The notes below the pieces were generated by a model. It was given only the letters and a program-made list of their open reading frames with translations. It was not told the origin of the DNA and made no database searches. The translations under genes and the position numbers were made by a program. Shown one piece after another: positions 25,854 through 35,050 of a stretch of 64,000 nt of DNA. Position 1 is the first letter of the stretch, and every line of letters starts with the position of its first letter. Location: assembly GCF_000317285.1 (NCBI RefSeq), contig NZ_AJLN01000047.1, positions 62,001-126,000 on the forward strand. The letters are read 5' to 3'. This DNA is from Chlorogloeopsis fritschii PCC 6912. GTDB lineage: Bacteria; Cyanobacteriota; Cyanobacteriia; Cyanobacteriales; Nostocaceae.

Positions 25854-27082
25854 CCTGTCAGACAGTCTTTTTGAGATTTAATGTAAGCAAACTTACATTT
25901 GTAGGCTATGTCTTAGAAATCTTAATTCAGGTATGCACACCCAGAAGTTAAGCCGTTGCGTACTCAGTTAGCATCTTTTCACATAGGAGACGAATTTTTG
26001 ATACGTATGCCATTAACAAAATTCATCCCAATTTTCAATAAAGCTAGAACTTGAGAACTGAACTTACGCCTTCAAAACCTTTCTTCTTACCTTGTAGTTG
26101 TAGGGGTTTAAGAAGTCCCCTCCTTTGCAGGAGGGGATAGAGGGGAATCTCTGCGTAAATCCTATAAGTTTTATAGCAGCCATCTCGATAGGGAATAGAT
26201 TTTCGTTGCTGGATCAAGAATTATTAAATTAATTAAGTGTGTACTCAAAACCTGTGACTTCCATCTTATCCACATTCAAAAAATTTTTTGGGGTATGGGT
26301 ACTAGTATTTAGAGGGTGTAGGTACTCGCATTATTGAGGTAGGGTGCTGGCATTGTTGTACTCAATTAAAAATTAAAAGAAGCGATAAATAAAGCTTTTT
26401 TCAAGTTTCAGGCTTTAATAAAAATAATTTTGACAACCATATGTTTTCTTGTCTGGATGAAATTTGTATAGTGAGTAAATTATTACATAATAAATGTAGA
26501 TTATAGAAACAATAAAAATATAAAAATATCCTATAATGTCAGCCTCAGATAAACTAGCAATAATATTAAAAATATTATTAAAATTTACAGCAAATAATAT
26601 GAGAGTTTTTTAGAATATCTGGTGAGTCATCCCAAGTGATTAATGTCCAAACTGCACTTAAAAAGGCAACAGTAAAAGTTTTATATTGTCAAATTAAATA
26701 AGTAACAGGATACGGGTGACAGGAAAGCCAATCAGAGTGAGAATTAAGTACTTAGGTATTAGGGAAAAGAGATTCCTAGTCCTTGTCTTCTGTTCCCTAT
26801 CTAGCAATATTTTTTTTCATTACCATGCTCTGCATGGTAATGAAAACTGTGAGGCTCTGCCTCTTGATTGGAGCAGAGCCTCAATCAATGCTTTCTTGGG
26901 CTGCCAGCCTGGGAAAGAGAAAAAAGGGGATTTGGAGTGATTAAATCATTTGTGTGTACACCTTAGTCTTTATAAAGGAGATTTAGGGGGAACTGTAAAC
27001 CTTGTAGGCATCACGAGTAGTTAGAAATTCTCATTAGGTGCAAGTTTATAGAGAATTGGTACAGTATTTCAGGAGTTAATTA
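25854..27082. other. Long intergenic region with repeats, no gene seen
   Basis: About 1.2 kb without a credible gene. It contains a CCCCTCCT-TTGC-AGGAGGGG hairpin at 26117-26136, three imperfect direct repeats of about 23 bases at 26291-26358 (GGGTATGGGTACTAGTATTT and related), and a two-hairpin repeat at 26818-26883. The rest is AT-rich. Confidence 0.6.
26818..26883. repeat. Two-hairpin repeat element, copy 3 (diverged)
   Basis: CATTACCATG and CATGGTAATG (26818-26842) pair over ten bases. TGAGGCTCTGC (26850-26860) and GCAGAGCCTCA (26873-26883) pair over eleven. This is the same architecture as the elements at 21439 and 40679: one TTACC/GGTAA hairpin and one GAGGCTCT-type hairpin. Confidence 0.75.
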
Positions 27083-28018
27083 ATGCGCATCGCTCATGAT
27101 ATCAGTGAACTAATTGGACGAACTCCTTTAGTTCAACTAAATAAAATCCCCCAAGCTGAAGGATGTGTGGGTAGAATTGTTGTCAAGTTGGAAGGCATGA
27201 ATCCAGCTGCTTCGGTCAAAGATCGTATTGCCATAAGCATGGTGCGGGCGGCGGAAGCAGCAGGTTTGATTGAGCCAGGAAAAAGTATTTTAGTCGAGCC
27301 GACATCTGGAAATACAGGAATTGGACTGGCAATGGTGGCGGCAGTGCGTGGCTATCGTTTAATTTTGACTATGCCCGAAACTATGAGCTTAGAAAGGCGA
27401 GCAATGCTGAGAGCTTATGGTGCGACGTTGGAACTAACACCCCAGGCTGAGGGAATGCGAGGGGCGATCGCTAAAGCTGAAGAAATTGTGGCTAGTACTC
27501 CCAATGCTTATATGCTGCAACAGTTCCGCAATCCAGCAAATCCAAAAATTCACAGAGAAACCACAGCTCTAGAAATTTGGGCGGATACTGATGGGCAAGT
27601 AGATATTGTTGTAGCTGGAGTGGGAACTGGAGGAACGATTACTGGCATCGCTGAAGTTATTAAATCACGTAAGCCTAACTTTCAGGTGATCGCAGTCGAA
27701 CCCAAAAATAGTCCTGTTCTATCTGGCGGTCAACCAGGAGCGCATAAAATTCAAGGTATTGGTGCCGGATTTGTGCCAGAAGTTCTGCGCATAGATTTAA
27801 TTGATGAAGTGATCGAAGTCAGCGATGAGGAAGCAATGATATTTGGGCGGCGTTTGGCAAAGGAAGAAGGTTTATTATCCGGTATATCTTCGGGTGCAAA
27901 TTTGTGTGCAGCAATACAAGTCGCAAAACGTCCAGAAAATAGCGATCGCTTAATTGTGATGATTCAGCCTTCCTTTGGAGAACGTTACCTCAGCACGCCG
28001 ATGTTTCAAAATAGCTAA
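27083..28018 (+). CDS. cysK: Cysteine synthase
   Basis: PLP-dependent O-acetylserine sulfhydrylase making cysteine from O-acetylserine and sulfide. The PLP lysine is Lys46 in NPAASVKDR, the substrate loop is PTSGNTG, and the phosphate loop is GVGTGGT. GISSGAN completes the family set. The length of 311 is normal. It is probably a single gene. It converges with the ROK kinase, with 15 bases between stops. Confidence 0.95.
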   Translation: MRIAHDISELIGRTPLVQLNKIPQAEGCVGRIVVKLEGMNPAASVKDRIAISMVRAAEAAGLIEPGKSILVEPTSGNTGIGLAMVAAVRGYRLILTMPETMSLERRAMLRAYGATLELTPQAEGMRGAIAKAEEIVASTPNAYMLQQFRNPANPKIHRETTALEIWADTDGQVDIVVAGVGTGGTITGIAEVIKSRKPNFQVIAVEPKNSPVLSGGQPGAHKIQGIGAGFVPEVLRIDLIDEVIEVSDEEAMIFGRRLAKEEGLLSGISSGANLCAAIQVAKRPENSDRLIVMIQPSFGERYLSTPMFQNS

Positions 28019-28033
28019 TCATCAAAAGACGGC

Positions 28034-28978
28034 TCATTGTAACAAATCTTCCGCCAAAGCCACCGCACCCCACAACGGCGCATCATCCCCCAACGCCGCC
28101 GGCACAATCTCAAAATTCACTTCCGGTAATGCTGTCTTTCGTGCCGTCTTGTGAATCACTTTCCACCATCTTTCTCCCGCCTTCGTCACACTCCCACCCA
28201 AAACAAACAGCTGGGGGTTGATCAAATTTGCCACGTTACCAATACCCACCCCCAATCCCCAAGCCGATCGCTCTAAAAGTTCCTGCGCCAACTCATCACC
28301 CTGTGCCGCCGCCTCACTCACCACCTTCCCCGTAATTAACTCTAAATTCCCACCTACCAAATTTCTAATTACTTCTCCCCCGCCCCTCTGCAATTCCTCC
28401 CTCGCATCCTCTGCCATATAAGGCCCAGACGCCAACCTTTCCACGCATCCCCGCTTGCCACACAAACAAATCGGCCCTGTGGGATCTACAACCATGTGTC
28501 CAATTTCCCCAGCCATACCTTCCGCACCCCGCCAAGGTTTTCCATCGAGTATCCAACCACCCCCGACGCCAGTGCTAACGGTAATGTAGAATAAATTATT
28601 ATGGCTTTTACCGGCGCCATAACGAAACTCGCCTAAAGCCGCTACATTAGCATCATTATCAACACTAGCAGGAACACCATATTCTTGTTCCAATAATTGT
28701 TGCAAAGGTATATTTTCCCAACCGCATACATGATGCGATAATCTCACAGTACCCGTAGTTGCATTTACAGGCCCGCCGAAGCTAACACCAATCGCGGCGG
28801 GTTTCCTATCTTGGAGCACAGATTTGATGAGCGATCGCATAATTTTTAAGTCAGTGCTAGCATTGGAAGCAGCTGGCGACAGTGAGCGATCGTAGCCCAG
28901 CCACTCTCTAGCACCCGCATTGACTACAGCTGCTGCCAGTTTTGTACCGCCAAAATCGAGCGCTAAGATTAATGTCAT
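28034..28978 (-). CDS. ROK-family sugar kinase
   Basis: Cytoplasmic ROK-family kinase, of the glucokinase or N-acetylhexosamine kinase type. The N-terminal phosphate motif is ALDFGGTKLAAAV, the catalytic aspartate is in ASVDNDANVAALGE, and the zinc site is the cysteine set CLCGKRGCVE after GHMVVD. No DNA-binding domain is present, so it is a kinase, not a repressor. The sugar cannot be told from sequence. A second ROK kinase of different sequence lies at 61.3 kb. Confidence 0.9.
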   Translation of the reverse strand: MTLILALDFGGTKLAAAVVNAGAREWLGYDRSLSPAASNASTDLKIMRSLIKSVLQDRKPAAIGVSFGGPVNATTGTVRLSHHVCGWENIPLQQLLEQEYGVPASVDNDANVAALGEFRYGAGKSHNNLFYITVSTGVGGGWILDGKPWRGAEGMAGEIGHMVVDPTGPICLCGKRGCVERLASGPYMAEDAREELQRGGGEVIRNLVGGNLELITGKVVSEAAAQGDELAQELLERSAWGLGVGIGNVANLINPQLFVLGGSVTKAGERWWKVIHKTARKTALPEVNFEIVPAALGDDAPLWGAVALAEDLLQ

Positions 28979-29075
28979 ATCATTTTAGATTTGTCTCTGA
29001 TCTAAAATGTAAGCTTGATTGGGCGCAAAAAAATTTTAGAAGTTGAGAAAGCTACTTATTTGAACTTAAAAGAAC

Positions 29076-29212
29076 AAAAAAAGCCAGTGCTTAAAAAAAT
29101 CACTGGCAACGCGCAAAGTGAAAGCGATAACAACGAGGCTTGCTGAACTATAACTAAGAATTCCAGAGAGCTAATTTCTTGTAAAGCTAAATACAACTTT
29201 TGCGCAACACCC
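29076..29212 (-). ncRNA. Terminator-ended element I, possible small RNA or decayed gene end
   Basis: Minus-strand unit of about 135 bases that shares its order of blocks with element II at 29612-29745. In both, CAAAAGTTGTAT/GAAAGTTGTAT is followed by CTGGAATTCTTA, then a TAGTTCAGC block, then a GCCAGTG/CACTGGC hairpin with a T-run. Here the hairpin is at 29083-29107 and the T-run at 29076-29082. A frame on this strand gives a hydrophobic peptide, but element II does not keep that frame, which argues against a protein. Confidence 0.4.
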
Positions 29213-29395
29213 ATCACTACTAAATTGACACAACTAAAATGATGCGATAGAAAAGACCTGTAGTAGCGCCGTCTGAACAGAAGTTGACTACCTATATCAT
29301 AGACTTCTTGCAGCAATTACGAGCATTGTTAATTACAACCACAGATGGACATTGTTTGTAAAGTAAACAGAAAGCTTGCACCACTCTCAATAACC

Positions 29396-29462
29396 GTAAG
29401 GTGGGCACTGTTCATAACATAAAAATAAGGGCATGAGGAAAGTGAAGTAGTGCCCACCCTAC
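29396..29462. repeat. GGTGGGCACT inverted repeat
   Basis: GTAAGGTGGGCACT and AGTGCCCACCCTAC enclose about 40 bases, giving ten-base perfect arms. It has MITE-like size and layout and is a common cyanobacterial intergenic sequence. The region between the ROK kinase and the Mut7-C gene holds this, elements I and II and no recognisable gene. Confidence 0.7.
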
Positions 29463-29611
29463 AAAAATTGCTACAAAAATTGCAATCAAACCATTGGTGC
29501 AAGATGTAAATAAAGACTCTTGAAATAGCGCGTCTCTACATTAGCCTGACTCCGCAGGCTTTGTTTGTATAGCCGCATCCTTCTAGGGTGTCGGAATATC
29601 CATAAACGCAA

Positions 29612-29745
29612 TAAAAAGCCAGTGGTTTCCCTTTTCCACTGGCAAAAATGAATCCAAGAGCAAAACAGTCAGAATCGCTGAACTACAAATAAGAATTCCA
29701 GAAAATTATTGTTTTTTAAAGTCATATACAACTTTCATGCAACGC
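29612..29745 (-). ncRNA. Terminator-ended element II, paralogue of element I
   Basis: Same layout as element I, with a stronger hairpin: GCCAGTGG (29618-29625) and CCACTGGC (29636-29643), then T5 on the minus strand. The 5' part begins directly after the Mut7-C stop, so it may be the 3' untranslated end and terminator of that gene, or an independent RNA. It contains a ten-codon frame starting MKVVYDF, not preserved in element I. Confidence 0.4.
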
Positions 29746-29748
29746 TGT

Positions 29749-30492
29749 CTAAATTTCTGCTAGCACACCGTCAATAAATTGCTGTAATCTTTGGTAATGG
29801 GAGCCTTTCCAATAAATCTGAGCACAGCCTTGACAGCGATGAAACTCCTCTATCTCCCGTTGGATGTTTTCTGGCAACTGGTTTACAACAGCTTGTTTAC
29901 TAACTGGTTTTAACAGGCTATTACAGCGCAGACATCGTTTAAAAGGAGATACTAATTCAAATAAATCAAAGCGCCGCAATACTTCTACAATTTGTTTTTG
30001 AGGATCGGTATTTCGCACGTAATAGCCATATGTAACCACACTCCGCATCAACAAACCTTTGTCGCGGGTTAAGAGAATTCGTGTTTGCGTGCTGGAAATC
30101 TCAGCTAATTCTGCATCATCATAATCGTTCCGATATAAAGTATCAAAACCCAACAAACGTAAAGATGACGCCAATTTTCCTAAATGAATATCTAAAACAA
30201 AGCGAATCACATTTAGTGGTGTCGGTCGTACTAAACTCAAAATGGGTGTTTGTTTTGCTGCGGAAATAGGATAGACGTTGATAATATCTCCATCCTGAAC
30301 AATATAAGAAAAGTCTACTAATGTCCCGTTTACTTCAATACAATCAACTTCTGGATGGGGGACACCTAATGACTCGATCATGTCCTTGATCGAGCCTCTT
30401 TCTCCAAAAAAATGTTCAATTGTCCCATTTCTTTTATTTGTCGGCAAAAAATCATTTAATTCTGCGTAAAAGCTAAAAGTTGCTCTAGCCAT
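29749..30492 (-). CDS. Mut7-C RNase-domain protein with ubiquitin-like N-terminus
   Basis: A 247-residue cytoplasmic protein combining a ThiS/MoaD-like ubiquitin-fold domain (residues 1-85) with a Mut7-C PIN-type nuclease domain (about 90-245). The nuclease half shows FVLDIHLGKLASSLRLLGFD, acidic residues in YDDAEL and LLTRDKGLL, and a zinc ribbon CLRC...CQGC. This domain pairing is a known widespread bacterial family, and RNA cleavage is predicted but poorly studied. Element II follows the stop by four bases. Confidence 0.88.
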   Translation of the reverse strand: MARATFSFYAELNDFLPTNKRNGTIEHFFGERGSIKDMIESLGVPHPEVDCIEVNGTLVDFSYIVQDGDIINVYPISAAKQTPILSLVRPTPLNVIRFVLDIHLGKLASSLRLLGFDTLYRNDYDDAELAEISSTQTRILLTRDKGLLMRSVVTYGYYVRNTDPQKQIVEVLRRFDLFELVSPFKRCLRCNSLLKPVSKQAVVNQLPENIQREIEEFHRCQGCAQIYWKGSHYQRLQQFIDGVLAEI

Positions 30493-31750
30493 AGCAAGAA
30501 ATCATTATTTTCTCCTATGTTATTCATTGTAACTTTCATGGATAAAAGCAAAGTTTGCGCAGGGAATGAGGCATTAGTTAATTGTTCACGCTCTCAAACT
30601 GCCCGTTGCGTCTACAAAATATTCTGATTGCTGACTCTAAGTGGTTCCTTTATCAGTATTTCTACTTACTCTAAGAATTTCTCAGACTATTACAAAAAAA
30701 CGTAGTATTGAGAATATTTATCTTTTACATTAGTTTTTGCAAGGCTTCTGGTCTCAATCCCTTCTCCTCTTAAACGCTTTTTAACCACTGATATTGCTAC
30801 TTTTCCTGCTATGGAACCATATAGCTATCTTTAAAATAATTAGTAAAAACTTGCATTTGCCATTAACATCGGCTAGAGTCGAAACAGGTACTGATTTCCA
30901 GTCTCTAATTTATTCTTCAGGAGGTACGATCGCTTAACAGGGTAATTTAGGGTGATTTGCATAATTTGCTTTTATATCCTTAGTCTCACAGCCAAGATTT
31001 TCCTTAAACCGACGAAAGTCAAGCTAGTAGAAGTACGTAAAAATACTTCTTCTGGTAGTCCTATCATTCACAAATAATTGCTATCATTTCCGTAAAACTC
31101 ATAAACTCGTTTTAATTTTCTTTTTTTAATTCAATTGAGAATTTTTTGCAAAATGCGCCTATTTAGAGACAAATTTCAACTAGATCAAGGGGGAAATTAC
31201 TTAACCCTACGTACTATAAACAAATCATTATTTATATTTACAGAAGGAGAAAATAAATTTGCTTATCTATTGAATTAGAAAGCAACTCAAGTTAATTTTT
31301 AAATCTAATGTATTCAAAAAATCAGTTAAAGGCAAGATGTAAGTATAAACCCCAGCTGCGTCTTGTTAGGATTAATTACAAATCCGAAAAGAGTCTGTAT
31401 TTCGCTGATTTTACTTGTGAGACTAAACTAGAGAAAATTGAATTTGCAGCAATAGGAAAAACTATAACTCTTTGCTGTGAAGCAGTAAATTTTTCTCAAC
31501 AAGTTAGCTGAGATAATTTGTGAAAAAATCATTTACAGCACAAAATCGAGTGAAAAATGATGTTATAAAGTGGCTACTAGGATAAAAATGAAAAATAGTC
31601 GTTGTTCATTTTTATCTAGCTTGATAGATGCAAGAGTATTTTGTAGCTACGAAAAAATAGCTAACGAGTTTCTGGGGAGATTGTAACTAAAAATACTAAC
31701 TCTGTTAGTAATATCCTTTGTCTTTTAGTTCAACCAATTACTACAGTTAG
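30493..31750. other. Long intergenic region, no clear gene
   Basis: About 1.26 kb of AT-rich sequence between divergent genes. One 67-codon frame at 31308-31511 has no recognisable ribosome site or domain. AGGAGG occurs near 30920 and AGAAGGAGA near 31240, but neither precedes a plausible start. I find no strong hairpin with a T-run. Confidence 0.5.
31308..31511 (+). CDS. Doubtful small ORF
   Basis: A 67-codon basic frame (starting MYSKNQLKARCKYK, three cysteines) in an otherwise empty region. There is no Shine-Dalgarno sequence, no domain and no neighbour close by. It is listed only because the region offers no alternative explanation. Confidence 0.2.
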   Translation: MYSKNQLKARCKYKPQLRLVRINYKSEKSLYFADFTCETKLEKIEFAAIGKTITLCCEAVNFSQQVS

Positions 31751-32728
31751 ATGAATACTTTCTTTTGTTCTGACAATTCCCGTCAATTAGGAGAAGATAT
31801 TATTGGCAGTGTGTCCAATCATAAGACTTATATTTTGATTGAGTGTCCTACACCTTGGGCAACAGACGCCTTTCACTCCAAATGGGTTCCAGAAAATTTA
31901 CGGCTTTTAGTAGAGGAGATAAAGCGTGCTAAACTACCGATAAATTTTCTTTTGATTGCTAATAATCTCTCCCATAAAGTAGAGCGTAAAACTCTGTTAA
32001 TTTATCAAAAACAAGATGGGTTGAGTCATGGTTATCAAAAGCGAGAGTTTCATTTAGAAAATATAGAGCAAGCAGCAGCTGTAATTAGAAAATGGTTGTG
32101 GGATAGAAACTCTAACTATGAAGTAGAGGCAACTGCAACCAGAGATTTTTTAGTATGTACCCACGGCAGTCACGATAAATGCTGCTCTCGATATGGTAAT
32201 TCGTTTTATTTTAATGCTACAAGTATTGTTGATGAATTAAATTTAGAGAACGTCCGAATATGGAAATCCAGCCACATTGGCGGACATAGATTTGCTCCTA
32301 CATTAATAGATTTTCCAGCAGGGAGATACTACGGCAATCTCGATCAAGAATCGTTTAAATCGATTTTGACGCGCACTGGCGATATTAAATGCTTGCAAAA
32401 AGTTTATCGAGGTTGGGGAATTCTACCAAGTTCAATCCAGGTTTTGGAAAGAGAACTCATCTTTCGCTATGGATGGGATTGGTTTGACTATAAAGTTGCA
32501 GGCAGAATCATCGAGCAAAGTGCAGACAAAAATACAATTCGTGCTGAACTAACTTTTGAAAAGCCTGATTGTTCGCAATACAATTATCAGGCTAGGTTAG
32601 TTAAAGACGAAACAAAAACCGTGGAATTGAAGAGTTCCTGTCATGCCAAGCATGAATCAGTATATGTTAAATATGCTGTAGCTAGTCTCTGGTTGACTTC
32701 TACAAATCTTGCCACCTGCAGTGCTTAA
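31751..32728 (+). CDS. Sucrase/ferredoxin-like protein
   Basis: Thioredoxin-fold ferredoxin-like protein of the Suc_Fer family, related to yeast Apd1 and bacterial [2Fe-2S] proteins. Cluster ligands are expected in CTHGSHDKCCSRYG (about residue 136) and the HxxxH motif SSHIGGHRFAPT (about 175), which supply the two cysteines and two histidines in the Apd1-type cluster. The remaining 120 residues form an extra C-terminal region. The length of 325 is typical. It is probably a cytoplasmic redox protein with unknown partner. It converges on the antiporter gene, with nine bases between stops. Confidence 0.85.
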   Translation: MNTFFCSDNSRQLGEDIIGSVSNHKTYILIECPTPWATDAFHSKWVPENLRLLVEEIKRAKLPINFLLIANNLSHKVERKTLLIYQKQDGLSHGYQKREFHLENIEQAAAVIRKWLWDRNSNYEVEATATRDFLVCTHGSHDKCCSRYGNSFYFNATSIVDELNLENVRIWKSSHIGGHRFAPTLIDFPAGRYYGNLDQESFKSILTRTGDIKCLQKVYRGWGILPSSIQVLERELIFRYGWDWFDYKVAGRIIEQSADKNTIRAELTFEKPDCSQYNYQARLVKDETKTVELKSSCHAKHESVYVKYAVASLWLTSTNLATCSA

Positions 32729-32737
32729 AAGTTATTC

Positions 32738-34456
32738 TCATTCTGGGCGAATACTTATGTATTTGTCTGTGCGAATGGCATTAATAACGCTGCGAATATG
32801 GCTTTCTTCTGCGCCCAAGGTTTTGAGGAGATGATTTCCTAACTCAAGCGCCGCTTCAAATTCAGGTTGTACGACTTCTCTGGCACCCATTTGAGTCAAA
32901 AAGTCAATTTCGCTGTCAATGTGCGATCGCACAATAACATCCAATTGAGGTGCGATGGAGAGTGCCCGTTTGAGGAGCAATCTGGTACTAGCAGGATCTG
33001 GTAATGCTATTGCTAGAGCTTTCGCAGTTTGCAAATGTGCTTTTTCCAATACCAACTCCGAATCAGCATCGCCGAAAATATAAGGTATTTGGTGAAGACG
33101 CAACCTTTGCGCAGCCGCTTCGCTATTTTCAATTACTAAGACAGGATATCCCTGACTTTGTAAAATCTTGACAATGACTTGCCCGACTCTACCGTAACCT
33201 GCTACTACTACATGATTGCTCATTCTTTCTGGCATAAATATGGTTTTGGGAGCTGAAAATCGCCGCAGAAAATTTGTTAGCCCAGGTATGTGATTAAAGC
33301 TGTCTGCTAGGTGAGGCGCGGAGTCTAGCCACATGGGAGTCAGCACCAGCGTAATTGCTGTTGTTGCCAACAGTAAAAGATAGGTTTGTTGGGAGATGAG
33401 TTCTAACCTCCAGCCTTCTAAGGCTAAGACAAAGGAAAACTCTCCAATTTGATTGATACCAAAACTGACGACAACCGCTGTTTTGAGAGAATAGCCAAAC
33501 CTAAGAACGATAGGTAGAACAATCAGTGCTTTGCCTACCATCACCAACAGCACCAACCCTATAATCAATCCTAAGTTGTGGATGAGCAAAACCGGATCGA
33601 TTAGCATCCCAATCGAGGCGAAAAAAAGACTGGCAAAAGTGTCTCGTAAAGGTAGAACTTTTGCTAGTGTTTGATCGGCATAGTCAATTTCGGAAATCAT
33701 TAACCCGGCAACAAATGCTCCCATCGCAATAGACAAGCCCAGACTGGCTGTAGTTAAAGCCACGCCCAAACATAGAGCAATTACTGCTAACAGAAATAAT
33801 TCATTGCTTTCGGTAGCAGCGAAACTGCTAATCAGGCGAGGCACAATCCATTTACTTAATGCGATCGCTACTGCTACAAATACCAGGATTTTGAATATGG
33901 CAATACCAAGTGCCAAGGCAATATTTTCTGGTTGCTGCAAAGCAGGCAAAATTGCTAATATCACACCTAATGCCAAATCTTGGGCGATTAAAATCGCCAG
34001 CATGATTTGACCATGTAATGTATTAATTTCTCCCCTTTCTGTCAGTGTTTTCAACACCATTGCTGTGGAAGACAGAGAAAGAACCACTCCTAAGAAGATT
34101 CCTTGAGAAAGCCCAGAAGCCCAACCTAATATAATAGTTACAAAAGCTACAAGTGCAGTAGTCAAACCTATTTGTAATAGGCTTCCTTGCAGGGCAATAT
34201 CCTTAACTCGTTTTAGTTCTGCTAAAGAGAATTCTACACCCAAGGCAAAAAGCAGAAAGGCAACACCTATCTCCGCTAAAGATTTAATTTGGGAAACATC
34301 GCTTAAGAGCTTGAAGCCGAAAGGCCCTACAATTAATCCACTGGCTAGATAACCAAGCAAAACAGGCTGACGTAGTCGGTTTGCCAGATAACCTCCCGCT
34401 GCTGCTGCCCCTAAGACAATTGTGAAATCCAAAATCAAACTCTGCTCGGTTGCCAT
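32738..34456 (-). CDS. CPA2 cation/proton antiporter with RCK_N domain
   Basis: Monovalent cation:proton antiporter-2 family member (KefB/YbaL-like). Residues about 1-385 form the Na+/H+ exchanger domain with about 12-13 membrane segments, starting with IVLGAAAAGGYLANRLRQPV and the LLFALGVEFSLAELKR segment. Residues about 410-525 form a TrkA-N/RCK nucleotide-binding domain with VVVAGYGRVGQVI, which senses NAD(H) in relatives. It lacks the C-terminal TrkA-C of longer homologues, so it ends soon after RCK_N at 572 residues. Likely role: K+ or Na+ efflux and pH homeostasis. Confidence 0.9.
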   Translation of the reverse strand: MATEQSLILDFTIVLGAAAAGGYLANRLRQPVLLGYLASGLIVGPFGFKLLSDVSQIKSLAEIGVAFLLFALGVEFSLAELKRVKDIALQGSLLQIGLTTALVAFVTIILGWASGLSQGIFLGVVLSLSSTAMVLKTLTERGEINTLHGQIMLAILIAQDLALGVILAILPALQQPENIALALGIAIFKILVFVAVAIALSKWIVPRLISSFAATESNELFLLAVIALCLGVALTTASLGLSIAMGAFVAGLMISEIDYADQTLAKVLPLRDTFASLFFASIGMLIDPVLLIHNLGLIIGLVLLVMVGKALIVLPIVLRFGYSLKTAVVVSFGINQIGEFSFVLALEGWRLELISQQTYLLLLATTAITLVLTPMWLDSAPHLADSFNHIPGLTNFLRRFSAPKTIFMPERMSNHVVVAGYGRVGQVIVKILQSQGYPVLVIENSEAAAQRLRLHQIPYIFGDADSELVLEKAHLQTAKALAIALPDPASTRLLLKRALSIAPQLDVIVRSHIDSEIDFLTQMGAREVVQPEFEAALELGNHLLKTLGAEESHIRSVINAIRTDKYISIRPE

Positions 34457-34702
34457 GTTTTCTACAGGTTGCCATAACTGTAGTAGTTTACTCTTTCAGG
34501 CTAACCTGACATGATGCAAGCTATTCACATCAATATTTAAATACTATAAGTAAGTTATGTTCCCTGTTCCCTGTCACCTGTACCCTAGATTCTAAGATAG
34601 GGTAAAACATTTGCGATCGCGCTTCTGTTAATATCTACAGGTTTCTAGCACAAATGTTTGTCCCTAAAGAAGCTCTTTTTTAAGCAACTAATAGAAAATA
34701 AA

Positions 34703-34822
34703 TTACTTTTCAGCCATTATTTCCTTTGAAACTTCATCTGCCGTAGTCTGGCTTTGCTTAACTTGCTTTGCTATGGCAATGATGTAGGTTGATAGCAAAA
34801 TGGTGATGAGAATACCGTCCAT
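34703..34822 (-). CDS. 39-residue single-pass membrane peptide
   Basis: A short gene supported by its ribosome site: AGGGAGG stands six bases before the ATG. The peptide begins MDGILITILLSTYIIAIAKQ, a single hydrophobic helix of about 17 residues, followed by a charged tail (VKQSQTTADEVSKE, ending MAEK). Small single-helix proteins of this kind are frequent in cyanobacterial photosynthetic and NDH complexes, but I do not recognise this one as any named subunit. It lies alone between the antiporter and ABC exporter genes. The rest of 34457-35050 shows no other gene. Confidence 0.55.
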   Translation of the reverse strand: MDGILITILLSTYIIAIAKQVKQSQTTADEVSKEIMAEK

Positions 34823-35050
34823 CGCCAACCTCCCTGGTAGGTGTTATGTAATTACCGAAAAGGCGCTTAGAGTCCTTAACTAATACATCACCACGACAAA
34901 CGGTATTTCCAGATTTATATACAAATAATTTAATTTTTCTACCAGATTCACCTAGTAGAAATACTTATTTTGCTGGGGTTAGTCATTTGTCATTAGTTAG
35001 TGGTTAGTTGCTCCCCCCCCATCTTCCCCATCTCCCCCTCTGCTCTCTTC

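Noticed and set aside
26117-26136. Rho-independent terminator
   Set aside because: The CCCCTCCT/AGGAGGGG hairpin has no T-run on either side and no gene just upstream.
26291-26358. CRISPR-like or regulatory direct repeats
   Set aside because: Three imperfect repeats of about 23 bases without spacers or cas genes; short degenerate tandem sequence is the simpler reading.
26716-26940. A 74-codon frame upstream of cysK
   Set aside because: It runs through the two-hairpin repeat and has no ribosome site or conserved sequence.
29056-29316. An 86-codon hydrophobic frame
   Set aside because: It coincides with element I, whose paralogue does not keep the frame. The terminator hairpin lies inside the frame.
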